Part shown: in pieces, positions 33,205-42,689 of the stretch
Numbering within the stretch: position 1 is the first letter of the stretch
Layout: the number at the start of each line of letters is the position of its first letter
DNA from: Tricholoma matsutake
Taxonomy: Eukaryota > Basidiomycota > Agaricomycetes > Agaricales > Tricholomataceae
NCBI GenBank assembly: GCA_026075535.2
Contig: AP026544.2
Coordinates: 6,820,001 to 6,884,000 of the forward strand
DNA: 64,000 bases
Direction of reading: 5' to 3'
Made by a program: the position numbers and the translations under genes
Notes under the pieces: model-generated
Told to the model about the DNA's origin: nothing
The model's database searches: none
Seen by the model: only the letters and a program-made list of their open reading frames with translations

Positions 33205-33342
33205 CCCCCTCCCCTGCATTTTGTGTGGGGAGGGTTTGTTTTTTGTTTTCTATACCCCCTTGCTCACATTTTATGTGGGCGAGGGGATTTTCTTTTTGAT
33301 TTATAATTGTCGCCTTCCCCTCACATTGAATGTGAGGGGTTT
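33205..33342 (+). repeat. cluster of three C-rich/G-rich stem-loops
   Basis: Ccctcccc-gcattttgtg-ggggaggg, ccccttgctcaca...tgtgggcgagggg and cccctcacattgaatgtgag gggg: three successive hairpins separated by T-rich spacers. A comparable cluster lies at 37143-37395. Confidence 0.6.
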
Positions 33343-33485
33343 TAAATATAATTATAGTACTCTTTAGTTAATGTTATTTGATTTTAAATATATAACAATG
33401 CACCTCCTTCGAGAGGTTTAAATAATTGAGTTTGAGTTTGAGTTTTGAGTGTCATAAATAAACTTTATATTAGTAACAAATAATT

Positions 33486-33568
33486 CTCCTGTGGCTCAAC
33501 TGGTTAAGCATACTTGTTTGTCATGTGAAGTTAGCATGAGGTCTTAAGTTCAATCCTTGCTCTGCACA
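33486..33568 (+). repeat. tRNA-like sequence near right end of region B
   Basis: A-box-like TGGCTCAACTGG (33492-33503) and B-box-like AAGTTCAATCC (33547-33556) with tRNA spacing; a possible anticodon-like loop ttgtcat between. The acceptor ends do not pair, so it is a tRNA-derived head, not a tRNA gene. It points outward to the end at 33751. Confidence 0.6.
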
Positions 33569-33751
33569 ATCTTATTTTGTAGACACTTCATGACTTTCAT
33601 ACAGTCTGAGAGAAGCTTGGAACTCATGAGATATTAACTTGATAACATGAATTCTGCGCAGACTCACCTGGATTCTGCATAGTCTGTGTGGACTAATGTG
33701 GATTCCACATAGTCCGTACGGATCCATGTGGAACATATGGGGGAGTGTAAA

Positions 33752-34963
33752 TTACTGGTCTGCTGGGAATATGTCTGGCCAAACCTCTGCACCTTCATCC
33801 AGGAAATCTGCAAATCTTGTACCACTTGCAAGCGATCCAAATCACCTCGACACAAGCCCTACGGGTTCCTAAAGCAACTTCCGGTGCCATAACGACCTTG
33901 GAACTCAATCTCCATGGATTTCATTGAGCAACTACCCGACTCCGGCGACCACACCGCTATCCTGGTCATCATAAGTCGATGATGAACTCGTGGGCATGCT
34001 GTGAGGCTAAGTCACGTTTGGGGAAGACAGAAATGTTTGGGTGGTAGCCTTTGTTGGCAAAGAAAGGGGATACACCTGTAGAGGTGGAGGGAGCATTGTT
34101 GTAGGCAAATTCACCCAAGGGTAAGAGGCAAGACCAGTCATCCTGCTGATAGTTACAGAAGATCCGGAGGTACTGTTCCAGGGTCTGATTAAGTCGTTCC
34201 GTCTGACCATCACCTTGTGGGTGATAACCGGAAGTGAAGTGGATCCGCAATGCGAGTGCTTTTCCGAGGGAGTGGAAGAAATGGGAGATGAACTTGGATC
34301 CCCAGTCACAAGTGACATGCAATGGGATGCCATGCTTGGAGAAGACATGGAGGACAAACAGGTTGGCTAATTCTTGGGCTGTGATTTCATTGACAGTTGG
34401 GATGAAGATGCCTGGTTTGGTGAGAGACGACCTTCATCAGGAACTTTGGAAACAGCTTGCAGCCACTCAAGAGTGTTATCAAGGCCCTGCAGACAAACAT
34501 CGGGCACCCGCACCCGACCTACGTCACTGTGGAAAATATCTGCACCACCCATCCCTCCAAGAAAATTTCTGAAAAGAACCATGGTCCCTTTAAAATCATC
34601 GCCCACCTGGGTACTTACTCAGTCACCCTGTGGCTTCCAGACCACATGCGGGCCATCCACCCTGTTTCCCATGTCTCCCAACTAGAAAAACACTTCCCGA
34701 ACACAATTCCAAATTGAGCACAACCTCCACCTCCTCCTATCACTATCAATGATGAGCTTGAGTATGAGATCACTGAAGTCCTCAACTCCAAGGTCGACAA
34801 CCAGCACTGCTGCAAGATTCTCTACCTCATCCAATAGGAAGGTTACCAGGGAGCCGATGAAGAAACCTCCTGGCTACCTGTTATGGAACTTGACCATGCC
34901 CAAGAACTCCTTGTGGACTTTCACACCCGCTACCTGCAGAAACCTGGTCCATTACCCGCTTAA
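33752..34963 (+). pseudogene. Gypsy-4 integrase and chromodomain, with inverted block
   Basis: The plus strand reads VWPNLCTFIQEICKSCTTCK and PYGFLKQLPVP, stop, RPWNSISMDFIEQLPDSGDH to about 33974. About 33975-34429 then encodes the next part of the core on the minus strand (IFIPTVNEITAQELANLFVL, HVTCDWGSKFISHFF, SGYHPQGDGQTERLNQTLEQ, ASQHAHEFIID). The plus strand resumes LHQELWKQLAATQECYQGPA, then SEKNHGPFKIIAHLGTYSVT and a chromodomain LEYEITEVLNSKVDN and EGYQGADEETSWLPV, ending LQKPGPLPA. The catalytic D of TCDWGS is in the inverted block. Stops near 33878, 34717 and 34836. Confidence 0.8.
33975..34429 (-). repeat. inverted segment of the Gypsy-4 integrase
   Basis: This is the only part of the integrase read on the minus strand. 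Breakpoints carry GTCG on the left (ataagtcgatg) and CGAC on the right (gagacgacctt), a 4-bp inverted match. Confidence 0.75.
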
Positions 34964-35067
34964 AGCCTATTCACATTACTCATGCACTCAGTCAGAACTC
35001 AGAAACAAATTTTATTGCAAACAGAAACAAAATAATAATATTTTTTTTTTTGGATCCAACCAGATCC

Positions 35068-36043
35068 CTACACTACCACCTCCGCTTCTCCCTCACCCTC
35101 TTCATTCCCCGCGCCCTCTTCATCGTTGTCACTGTCATCATCTTCTTCCTCCTCCTCCTCGTCATCCACCCGCCTTTTCTCCAGATATCTCTGGAAAGCT
35201 GCCCAGTCATCCCCAGACTGGCGGATCCTGCGCCTTTCCCAGTGGGACTCTCGCACCGCTCACTCCACTTCATCTTCATCCTTGTCACTCTCCTCCCCGG
35301 TGCTTTCATCCTCCACCCCCTCTGGGTCCATTGCATCCTGGATCTCCTCCATGGACTCCCATACCGCAGTTGCCACCTCACCAAAACCCTTCTTCACTGT
35401 CTTCATCAGCTGCTGCAGCAGCTCCGCATTCTCCCTGCTATTCCCTGTCGACCCCATCATTCCCGCTGTTTTTGCTGCAGGGGCCTCCTGCCCCTCCCAC
35501 ACTACCTCTTTGCACTTGTGTTTGATGTGCATGCAGTTATCGCACACGTGTCCCTCGTGCCCATCTTGAAACAAGCAATTTTTTGATATTTGCATCTAGG
35601 CCGCTTATCAGTCAAAGAAGGCTGAGAAGTAAAATAAGAGACCCACCTTTTGCAGGGCAAGGCGGCCTGCACCCGCACCGGACCCTCGGACTCCTCTGAC
35701 CCCACCCTCGCCTTCAACTTGGCGACTTTCTTCTTCTTTGGGGACTTGCTCCCCTTAGCCTCATCCCCCAAACCCACAGCTGCAGCCGCCCGCTTCTTCT
35801 CCGCTCGTCTTGCGGCTGCTGCCTCCTTCTTCCATGCCTCTGCCTGGTGCCCCTCCTCTGCCTTTGCAGCCTCCTCTGCTGCTCTTTGCACCTCCTGCAT
35901 CCTCCACTCCTCCTCCCTCGTCGCTTCCTCCTCCAGCTCTTTATCTCCCATTCCATTTGCTCCTTCATCATCCACTCCCTCTGTTTGTGTTGGGCCTTCA
36001 TTGTGGTCAATTTGATATTCACAGAGACTGTTGGGGGGGACAT
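35068..36043 (-). pseudogene. antisense gene in Gypsy-4: coiled coil plus Zn-cluster-like protein
   Basis: Minus-strand, between the end of pol and the 3' LTR. The N-terminal half is charged and Ala/Glu/Lys-rich (DKELEEEATREEEWRMQEVQ, then a basic KKKKVAKLKA), consistent with a coiled coil. A Cys cluster follows: PCKR, an intron (donor gtgggt, acceptor near 35597), then CKYQKIAC, a probable 1-bp deletion, and GHVCDNCMHIKHKCK, giving a C..C-C-C..C-C spacing like a Zn(II)2Cys6 domain. The C-terminus is acidic (VDDEEEEEEDDDSDND). A TGA at 35260-35262 separates DEDEVE from AVRESHWERRRI. The start is not resolved (frames at 36043 and 35975 both open). Function unknown; it resembles DNA-binding ORFs I associate with mushroom Gypsy elements. 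Confidence 0.6.
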
Positions 36044-36155
36044 ATTGGATTAGGTGGTGGAAGTAGGAAACAACATGAAAATTTTTTCAACCAACTTCCT
36101 TATTTGGACTCAAACACTCATGTGCCTCATAGGCTTGGCACTAAGGGGGAAATAC

Positions 36156-36718
36156 TGTCAAGAACCGTTCCTTGCCTGATTGGAACCAGCATCTGTCCGA
36201 CCCTTTTCCGCACCTCAAACCCGACATTTGTCAACTCCTCCCACTTTCATTCACGGCTGCCTTGCACTGCCCACACTGCTGTGCACCAGGCCGCCTTGTA
36301 CAGCACCCACGGCCACCTTCCCAAGGCTGCCATCCCTTTTGCAAATTCAACTATGGATTCCTGTGCGGCTCCCACTAGGTAATTTATCTACACAGTCGAG
36401 ACACTGCCGCAGCCTCCACTTCTGTTCTGCCTTTATTTCAGACTACAGTATTTAAGCTTAGTTAGTTTCACCTTGTATTCCTCAGTTTGTATATCGACAT
36501 AGACTTGACAAAGCCCCGTCTTTAACTTGCCAATCTAAATCTCATTCTACTCCTACCTCTGTCCCCTAAGAGTCTGAACTTCATTCAACTCAACCTCTAG
36601 TTCTTCCTCCCAAGCTTTGGTCTCATCTGAACTTAACCCAAGTCCCTCCATACTCCTTCCTGCATTTACCTGCACTTCCCCACTCCTACCTCCAAACCTT
36701 CATATCGAAATTAGGACA
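36156..36718 (+). repeat. Gypsy-4 3' LTR
   Basis: It starts TGTCAAGAACCGTTCC right after the polypurine tract and probably ends AATTAGGACA at 36718. No partner copy is present in the window, so the end is inferred only from TG...CA. Confidence 0.5.
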
Positions 36719-36954
36719 CCAGACGAGGTGAAGGGTCTGAACTTTACACTGCCCCACATAGTCCTGGAGGAATCCTGGTAGTCCTACCAGGAAGACCAGG
36801 AATCCTCCAGGATTCCAGTAGGACTCACCAGGACTTACCAGGAATCCAGTGGGACTCAGTACCCTAAAGTCATACCATAAAGGAAAGTCAATTTACAAGT
36901 TTCAAGTGCTTCGGACTTCATGAATTTCACAAAGTACCTACAAAATAAACTTGT

Positions 36955-37047
36955 TCAAAGCAGGGATTGAACTCTAGAACTCATGATCAAGAATCACATG
37001 CCAGCAGCCAAACCAAACAAGTGCTTAACCAGTTGAGCCACAGGAGA
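36955..37047 (-). repeat. tRNA-like sequence near left end of element C
   Basis: The minus strand has CTCCTGTGGCTCAACTGG (A-box region, 37029-37047) and GAGTTCAATCCC (B-box, 36963-36974). Its first 20 bases are the same as in the copy at 33486, so they share an origin. It points outward. Confidence 0.65.
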
Positions 37048-37142
37048 ATTATTAGCTGCAATGTATTTATACGCTCAAACTCAAACTTAGGTATTTCTCT
37101 CTCCAAGCTCACAATTAAGATCAAATAAAATTTATTAACTAC

Positions 37143-37395
37143 ATCCCTCGCGTCCAACGCGAGGGATACACCATTAATTACATAAGAAAAAACCTCCCCC
37201 ACACAAGGTGCAAGGGGGAGTCCTACAAATATATACATATAAAACTAATCTCCCCTCATGTCGAACGCGAGGGGAGCACTACAATTATAAAGAAAAAGAA
37301 AGAAAAACCCCTCACCCACGTAAAATGCAGGCAAGGGGGAAGGTATTACCATAAATAAAAAATGAAAAAAACTGCCCCATGCAAAATGCAGGGGC
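37143..37395 (-). repeat. cluster of C-rich/G-rich stem-loops
   Basis: Successive hairpins ccctcgcg-tccaa-cgcgaggg, cctcccccacac...gcaaggggg, ctcccctc-atgtcgaac-gcgaggggag, and cctcacccacg...ggcaagggg, then ctgccccatgcaaaatgcag ggg. Same kind as 33205-33342. Confidence 0.6.
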
Positions 37396-37737
37396 GGCCT
37401 GGTGAGTTGTGCCTGTCGTCCTGTCCCCGTCATCCTGGGTGCCGGGCCTTCATTGTCGCTGTCCTCATTGTTGCTGTCCTGGGCATCATTTCCATGCTGC
37501 TCCTGGTCGTTTCCGTGCTGCTCCTGGTCGTGCCCTTCCTGGTCGTCGTTGCCGTCCTGGCCGTCTCCTGCTATTGCGTTCCCTGATGCTGGTGTCCTGT
37601 TGTCATTGCATGGTCATCTCCATCCTCGCACCTGTTTGTCATCCTGGCTTCACTGTCACTGTCCTGGCAGTGTTGCGTTCCCTGGTGCTGGTGTCCTGTC
37701 ATTGTTGCGTGGTCATCTCTGTCCTTGCACCCCTCCT

Positions 37738-37769
37738 TCCACCCTGCAAGCAGTTGCTCGCAGTGGTGG
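37738..37769. repeat. CAAGCAG-type palindrome copy 6
   Basis: Ccaccctgcaagcagttgct followed by cgcagtggtgg. Confidence 0.6.
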
Positions 37770-37928
37770 TGCTGGGTGCTGGGTCGTGCTTGTCGTCCGC
37801 TGTCCTCCCTGTCCCGTCATTTTCGTGGTCGTCCATTGTCCTCCCATCCTTGTCTTGCCACCCTGCTGCTCTCGTCGTTTGCAGCTCCTCAGCTCCATCT
37901 CCGTGGTCCTCATCGTCACTCCCCATTT

Positions 37929-37960
37929 CCACCCCGTGAGCAGCTGCTCACGGTGGTGGA
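37929..37960. repeat. CAAGCAG-type palindrome copy 7
   Basis: Ccgtgagcagctgctcacgg is a perfect 20-bp palindrome, flanked by ccacc and tggtgg. Confidence 0.75.
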
Positions 37961-38074
37961 GGGTGCAGTGGTGGTGGTGGGTCGCATCATACAATGAGAA
38001 ACTATAAAAATTCAAAAGAAAACTAATATTAATCAAAAAAGAATGAAACGAACACAAAAAAAACTTACCTGGGG

Positions 38075-38106
38075 CCCAAACGACGATATACGTCATTTGG
38101 GCCCGT
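38075..38106 (-). repeat. splice-donor hairpin f
   Basis: The stem gggcccaaacgacg / cgtcatttgggccc is followed on the minus strand by CCAG then GTAAGT; the acceptor-like TTTTTATAG lies near 38007. Confidence 0.65.
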
Positions 38107-38363
38107 TTCCTTATGGCCCAGCCTTCCCTCTCTGCGTTGTCATTCTCCGTTTCTTCGTTTGTTATTTGTCGTTTGTCATTTGTCATTCATCGTTTGTTGT
38201 TTTTTGTTTGTCGTTTGTTGTCTGTTGTCTGTTGTCTGTCGCTTGCTCGTCATTCTTCATTTGTTGTTTGGTGTCGTCTTGTTGTCATGATATAGTTAGA
38301 ACCTAAAGAAGGAAACAAAATATTAGTTAGTTCAATAAAAAAAAGTAAAAAACATTACCTGGG

Positions 38364-38397
38364 CCCCAAATGACATCTGTCATCGTTTGGGCCTGAG
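38364..38397 (-). repeat. splice-donor hairpin g
   Basis: The stem ggccccaaatgaca / tcatcgtttgggcc is followed on the minus strand by CAG then GTAATG; branch-like ACTAAC and the acceptor CTTCTTTAG precede GTTCTAACTATATC. Confidence 0.65.
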
Positions 38398-38627
38398 GTG
38401 GTTCAAATGCGGCCGTTGGCAGCATTAGACAAGGTGGTGGTGGCCATAGGAGCAGTGGCGACAGGTGTTGACAGAGGGGAGACAGTGGAAGGGAGGTGGC
38501 ATTGTTGTCGAGAGTGGTGATGATGGTGGATGATGAGCTGGCAATGTTGATATGCGGCTGTGTGCTTTGTCATGCACAGCCACCCCAATGGTACCTAGAG
38601 CAGTAAGTGGACATACCTCATAAGTCT

Positions 38628-38700
38628 ATGTGGGGTAGTGGTTATATTGGCCATGCTAGAATGTTGTTGTCTCATGCCTAGGGTTCAATTCCAGCTCATG
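38628..38700 (+). repeat. tRNA-like sequence near right end of element C
   Basis: TGGGGTAGTGGTTATATTGG (A-box-like) and GGGTTCAATTCC (B-box, 38681-38692) with tRNA spacing. Different sequence from the copies at 33486 and 36955. It points outward to the end at 39044. Confidence 0.6.
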
Positions 38701-39240
38701 TCATTTATTTTATTACTCAGTAGTAATAAGGACTCCTGGTTCAATCCTACTGGATTCCTGGTGAGTCCTGGTGAGTCCTGGTGAGTCCTGATGAGTCCTA
38801 CAGAGTCCTGGTTACTCTTATAGAGTCCTACAGGATTCCTGGTCAGTCCCCCCAGATTCCTGAGAGTCCAAGTCCTGGGGAATTCCTGGAATAGTACCAG
38901 GAAGAGCCTGATTTACCAGGAATATACCAGGACTGAACCAGGAATCCCACTGGAGGAAAAACAGCCAGGAATGCAACATTTGGTGAACAATGGCTGTGGC
39001 ATGGATAACCAGGATTCCTCCAGGAATACGTGGGGCAGTGTAAAGAGCTCTGAAGGGTGCAGCTTCTTATAAGCTGAAGCTGAGTCCTTTCCATTTTCCC
39101 CTCTGCAGAATCTGCCACGACCTGACAACCTTCTGCTATCAACACTCGCAGGGTCTGATCGGATTCCGACGTACACCTCGGATCAGTTCTTAACAGATAT
39201 TAAGTAAGGTTGTATGCAGTATATTGAACAAAAAAAGGCC

Positions 39241-40679
39241 CTAGCAATCATTGTCATCCTGTCCAACAACATGAATTACCTTGTCAATATCTATAGCACT
39301 CTCCTTAATCTCTGAAGTTAGCTTCCCTAACAGATTGGCTGCATCTTTGTCATCATCTGTGTAGTACTCCAGTTCATCTTCTGTGACAGCCCATCCCTCC
39401 ATAAAGTTTAGCTGTTGCTGCTTGAGTGAAAATTTCAACATTTGAAGCACTTCCATTAAAACAGGATGGATTCAATTGCGCCTCTTCATATCAGTTTCAG
39501 CACTGGATGAAAAAATGCGCTTGGAAGGAACAGAGGAAGCTTGAATGGGTAGATAATCTAATGCCATTGCAAACAATACTGGATGAATTTTTTTGCTCAT
39601 CTGCAAACAAAACAGTAGTGGCAAATGAGAGAATAGCGAGACATTGTACTTACCGCCCAAAACCCTACAAGATCTGTGCCAGGCAGTGAGAGTGGCCCAC
39701 CTCCATATGATTTGAACTCTTCTTTGATTCCTTGGCCCAGCTCCAGAGTAGTGCGTGAAACATTCATCATATCTTTGAGCCCGTATTGTCCAGCTAAATC
39801 ATGCCAGCTTTTCTTCTTTTGCTGTGAGGCTGATGTATCAGGTGTAGGTTGTTGAGTTTGTCCACGAAGATAGGCATGGTATTTTCACATCTGCAACAAG
39901 TATATTAGGGTACTGTCACCATGACAAACTGAGAGACTTACAGCTTTCTTTATGGTTTCGATGGCCTTGGTAACATAGTGAGGCTCCAGTGTTGTCAAAT
40001 CCATGACAATTGTATCGAGGGATTGAGAACTGGCCATGTCAAGTTATTAAATGATGTATGAATCTGAACTTTAACTCACACATCATGATAACATAGGCGT
40101 GTGAATCATCCATTTTCTTGTAATAGGTTGTCACCCACTGGATACCAATATCCATCCATCGTGCCAAGCGGGGGTGATTTTCCCCAAGCAGCTCCCATGC
40201 TGTCATGAACATCTCAAAGGTGGGAATTGCACCCAATAACATGGGAGTGCGCTCAGTTGACATGATTTGCTGCACTTGATGGGGTACCTAAGCAAAAGAC
40301 TTAGCTTTAAACAGGTATCAATGTTAAAGACATACACCCAGTACCATCTCAAAATCCTGGAGTACAGTCCATTCCATATCAGTCAGTCTAAGTTTGGCAA
40401 GCTCTCTATTGACAGGCAAAGAAAGGAAATACTCAATGGTTTATTATTATGAATAAGCATACGCTTATAAAACAATGGGGTTCTAACATACTGGGTGTAG
40501 TTTACAAAACTGATTGATCATGAAATAAAGGGAGTCCCACCGAACCTTCATATCATGTACAAGTTGTAGTTGCTTAACTTGTGTAGTCACAGCCGGATCC
40601 TCAGTTGACTTGAACCACCCTTTCTTGTTTCCATCTGCTATTACTTCCACCAGATGGTCACATCGTCCACCTGAGGCAT
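39241..40679 (-). pseudogene. hAT transposase, C-terminal part
   Basis: From the right: HASGGRCDHLVEVIADGNKK (joined across the Gypsy-3 insertion), HDMKVRWDSLYFMINQF (40483-40600), AIEYFLSLPVNRELAKLRLT (after an intron), QQIMSTERTPMLLGAIPTFE and WMDIGIQWVTTYYKKMDD (40039-40275), SWHDLAGQYGLKDMMNVSRT (39660-39880), and the hAT dimerisation block LDYLPIQASSVPSKRIFSSS then AETDMKRRN. A TGA at 39472-39474 precedes IHPVLMEVLQMLKFSLKQ. The last exon ends at 39241. Introns are short GT-AG. The dimerisation block identifies the superfamily. Continues at 49976-51497. Confidence 0.8.
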
Positions 40680-41865
40680 TGATGATGCTCAACCCGGGAA
40701 AACCACCAGAACTGCTGATGAGGCAATCGATGATGTTTGCGATGAGTCAGAGGAGGGTTGCGAGATGTTCCAAAAGTTCGTGGTCAAACCTCTGAGAAGA
40801 TTACTAGTTAACACTAGTCGTGAAGGTAGTGTTATGAGAGACAAAGGTGTTTGTCATGGTCCGATCGAGTATTGATCAATATCGAGGGCGATCGACAAGA
40901 TTGACGGCGAATGAGTTTTATCGTCGATGGTCGATATGTGAATTATGGGGACCTTTTGATAGGTTGATGGTATACGAAGGGTGTGGCAAACTGCTATAAA
41001 GTGTTGGAAGGGTTGCTAGAACTAATGACAAGAGGATCGAGGGAGGATCGAGGATGCGACAATTGCAGAGGTTTCTCGTTGATTGAGAAAACCCGCAGAG
41101 ACTTAGATTGTTCTAGAAAGTTGATTGGATGCTTAGAACTGTATATGAGACAATATGTGAAGACGATTTCTTGTTATTTTCAAGTAGATACTACAGAGTT
41201 TTATATGTTTTAAAGAAACTTCCTAAAATGGAATGAGAAACATGTGTAGAACATGAGGCAAAAGATATGAGTTAAGGCACAAGGCCATAAAGGAGACTGG
41301 AATCCGAACAAGAAAGATATATATATCATATGATGAAAGAGTAATAAAAGGAAAGAACTAAAAGAGACTGTCCTTTGTGTATAAACTGTGCTAAGTCTCG
41401 CAATAATGCATCCAGTGGGTTCTGTGCATGATAGGGACTTGGAACGAGGCTGACCTATGATCAGCAGGTTTGAGCACAAGTTGGAATATGTCCTAGTGCA
41501 TGGTCTTCCACCATTTAGATAACAAAGGTGGCGCCCGATGCCGCTCATAGTTTCTCGATATTGATCGATGACACTCGACGATGGTCGACGATGGTCGATC
41601 GCAGTTGCAGCTTGTTCGAAGTTGGTCGGGGATGTTCAATGGTCGTGTAGGGGAATCTTAGTGACTTTCGGGGTAGTCCTAAGGTTGTGTGATGTGGGCT
41701 TTTGATACAATCGATGTTGCTGGTGATGTTTCGACACAGTCAATATGATATTGCGATCGATAGAGTGGGTTGCGCTGCGTCTGGGACATCGTAGGAGTTA
41801 GCCAACGTGATTAGAATGATGCTAAAATGGTGAATCGGTCCTTGAGCCGAGGAGACGACCTATCA
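40680..41865 (-). repeat. Gypsy-3 3' LTR
   Basis: Plus-strand ends TGATGATGCTC...GACCTATCA; same length as 48790-49975. The substitutions between the two are mostly C/T or G/A at CG, TG or CA sites. Confidence 0.95.
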
Positions 41866-42013
41866 TTCTCCCCCTTACTTAAATTCTGACCGTCCCAGTC
41901 AGTCAAGCCAAAACAACTGGGTCATGTGACATTGTTGATCGCTGATTTAAGACACGTTGTGGTTTGAACTTTTCTCTTTTCATTTGATCTCTTCCATCCA
42001 TCTCCTGGACAAC

Positions 42014-42377
42014 ATGTCTATCCTCGCCGAACTCGCTCTTCCCATCCTCGAACATGCGAAATTGATGCCTGAGGCTGGCAAAGCCGAAGAGTTGGACTTC
42101 AAAGTGTGGGGTCGTGTTTTTTGTGAGAAAATGGTATGTCCTTCCCTTTTCTTGGGTTTATCTGCTTCCTAATCTCGTTTGATAGGCTGAATACGATGAC
42201 CTGATCGGGTCGTTCAATGAGGCACACGATGAACGTGTGCAGGCCACGTTAGACGAGGCAGTCGGCCTCTTTGTACCATTCGCTCACGAGGATTGGGTTT
42301 TGTGGGGTGGGAAGTATCTTTTTGTGGAGTATTCAAGGAAGGTTGAGGAAGAGAGGAAATGGGAGGAGTCCCAGTAG
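42014..42377 (+). CDS. small spliced antisense gene inside Gypsy-3
   Basis: Exons 42014-42133 and 42186-42377 give an uninterrupted 103-residue protein starting MSILAELALPILEHAKLMPE. The 52-bp intron begins GTATGT and ends GATAG. The second exon reads AEYDDLIGSFNEAHDERVQA and on to WVLWGGKYLFVEYSRKVEEE, ending EESQ. The protein is acidic and probably helical; I do not recognise a domain. It lies on the strand opposite pol, between the pol stop (42690) and the 3' LTR (41865), so promoter sequence may come from the LTR or from within. Unlike gag and pol it has no in-frame stop, which hints at recent function or chance. Chance is less likely given the clean splice sites. Confidence 0.65.
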
Positions 42378-42689
42378 AATTTTGTTTTATTGTTTAAATT
42401 TTATCGTTTTTCTTGTGTCTGAGCAAGATAAATTTGAAATGAGAAATATCGTGTGCGATCGAAGCCAGGAAATGTAAGATATATGTGAAAAAAAAACATA
42501 GGAGAGAAAAAGAAAGTAAGACGGACGATTCATCAAAATGAGACATAGGGGAAACTCCTTCATAGCCAAAAAACCCTGTTGAGCTTGCACGAACATGTTT
42601 TGAACGATATCGCAACTTGTAATAGTACACTGTTATAAAATCGAGAGTTCATTTCAATATCGCAAGTAGAAAAAGAAAAGAAAAATGGT

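Larger units (their letters stand above)
25126..33751. mobile_element. region B: facing CACTA-like ends enclosing modules and LINE-B
   Basis: The left end TTTACACTCCCCCATAT and right end (reverse complement) TTTACACTCCCCCATAT continue in both as TTCCACATGGATC, facing each other 8.6 kb apart. Reading CACTC as the terminus gives TTA-CACTC...GAGTG-TAA, like CACTA/CMC elements. Next to both ends are dense motifs such as cagattccgtg and ggattctgc (25140-25330, 33655-33735). Inside come outward tRNA-like sequences, hairpin modules, and the LINE-B insertion. The outer flanks are two different Gypsy relics with no shared target sequence, so this may be two element ends joined by rearrangement rather than one insertion. 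Confidence 0.55.
33752..36718 (+). mobile_element. Gypsy-4, 3' part of a chromodomain Gypsy
   Basis: Plus-strand integrase and chromodomain (33752-34963), an antisense gene (35068-36043), a polypurine tract CTAAGGGGGAAATAC (36141-36155) and a 3' LTR (36156-36718). The 5' part is missing: integrase starts abruptly at the CACTA-like end. An internal block is inverted. Confidence 0.75.
36743..39044. mobile_element. CACTA-like non-autonomous element C (2.3 kb)
   Basis: The terminal repeats read TTTACACTGCCCCAC then (A/G)TA(G/T)TCCTGGAGGAATCCTGG at both ends, about 36 bp. Reading CACTG as the terminus gives TTA-CACTG...CAGTG-TAA. Subterminal arrays of cctggtgagt / caggaatcc motifs run 36760-36870 and 38730-38960. 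Inside each array lies an outward tRNA-like sequence; between them are stem-loops, two CAAGCAG-type palindromes and two splice-donor hairpin modules (minus orientation). No transposase. Tctgaa occurs near both outer flanks but not adjacent to both, so no target duplication is claimed. Confidence 0.7.

Noticed and set aside
33486..33568. A tRNA gene
   Set aside because: A and B boxes are present, but acceptor ends do not pair and no full cloverleaf forms; the same holds at 25397, 36955 and 38628.
25126..33751. Calling region B one complete 8.6-kb transposon
   Set aside because: Ends match well, but the outer flanks are two different Gypsy relics with no shared duplication; kept as a region with uncertain unity.
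35126..35569. Ser-rich plus-strand frame
   Set aside because: Shadow of the acidic antisense gene on the minus strand.
37409..38186. Frames up to 201 codons in element C
   Set aside because: Same reason as above. They cross the palindromes and the proposed introns, and a coding reading is not conserved between copies.
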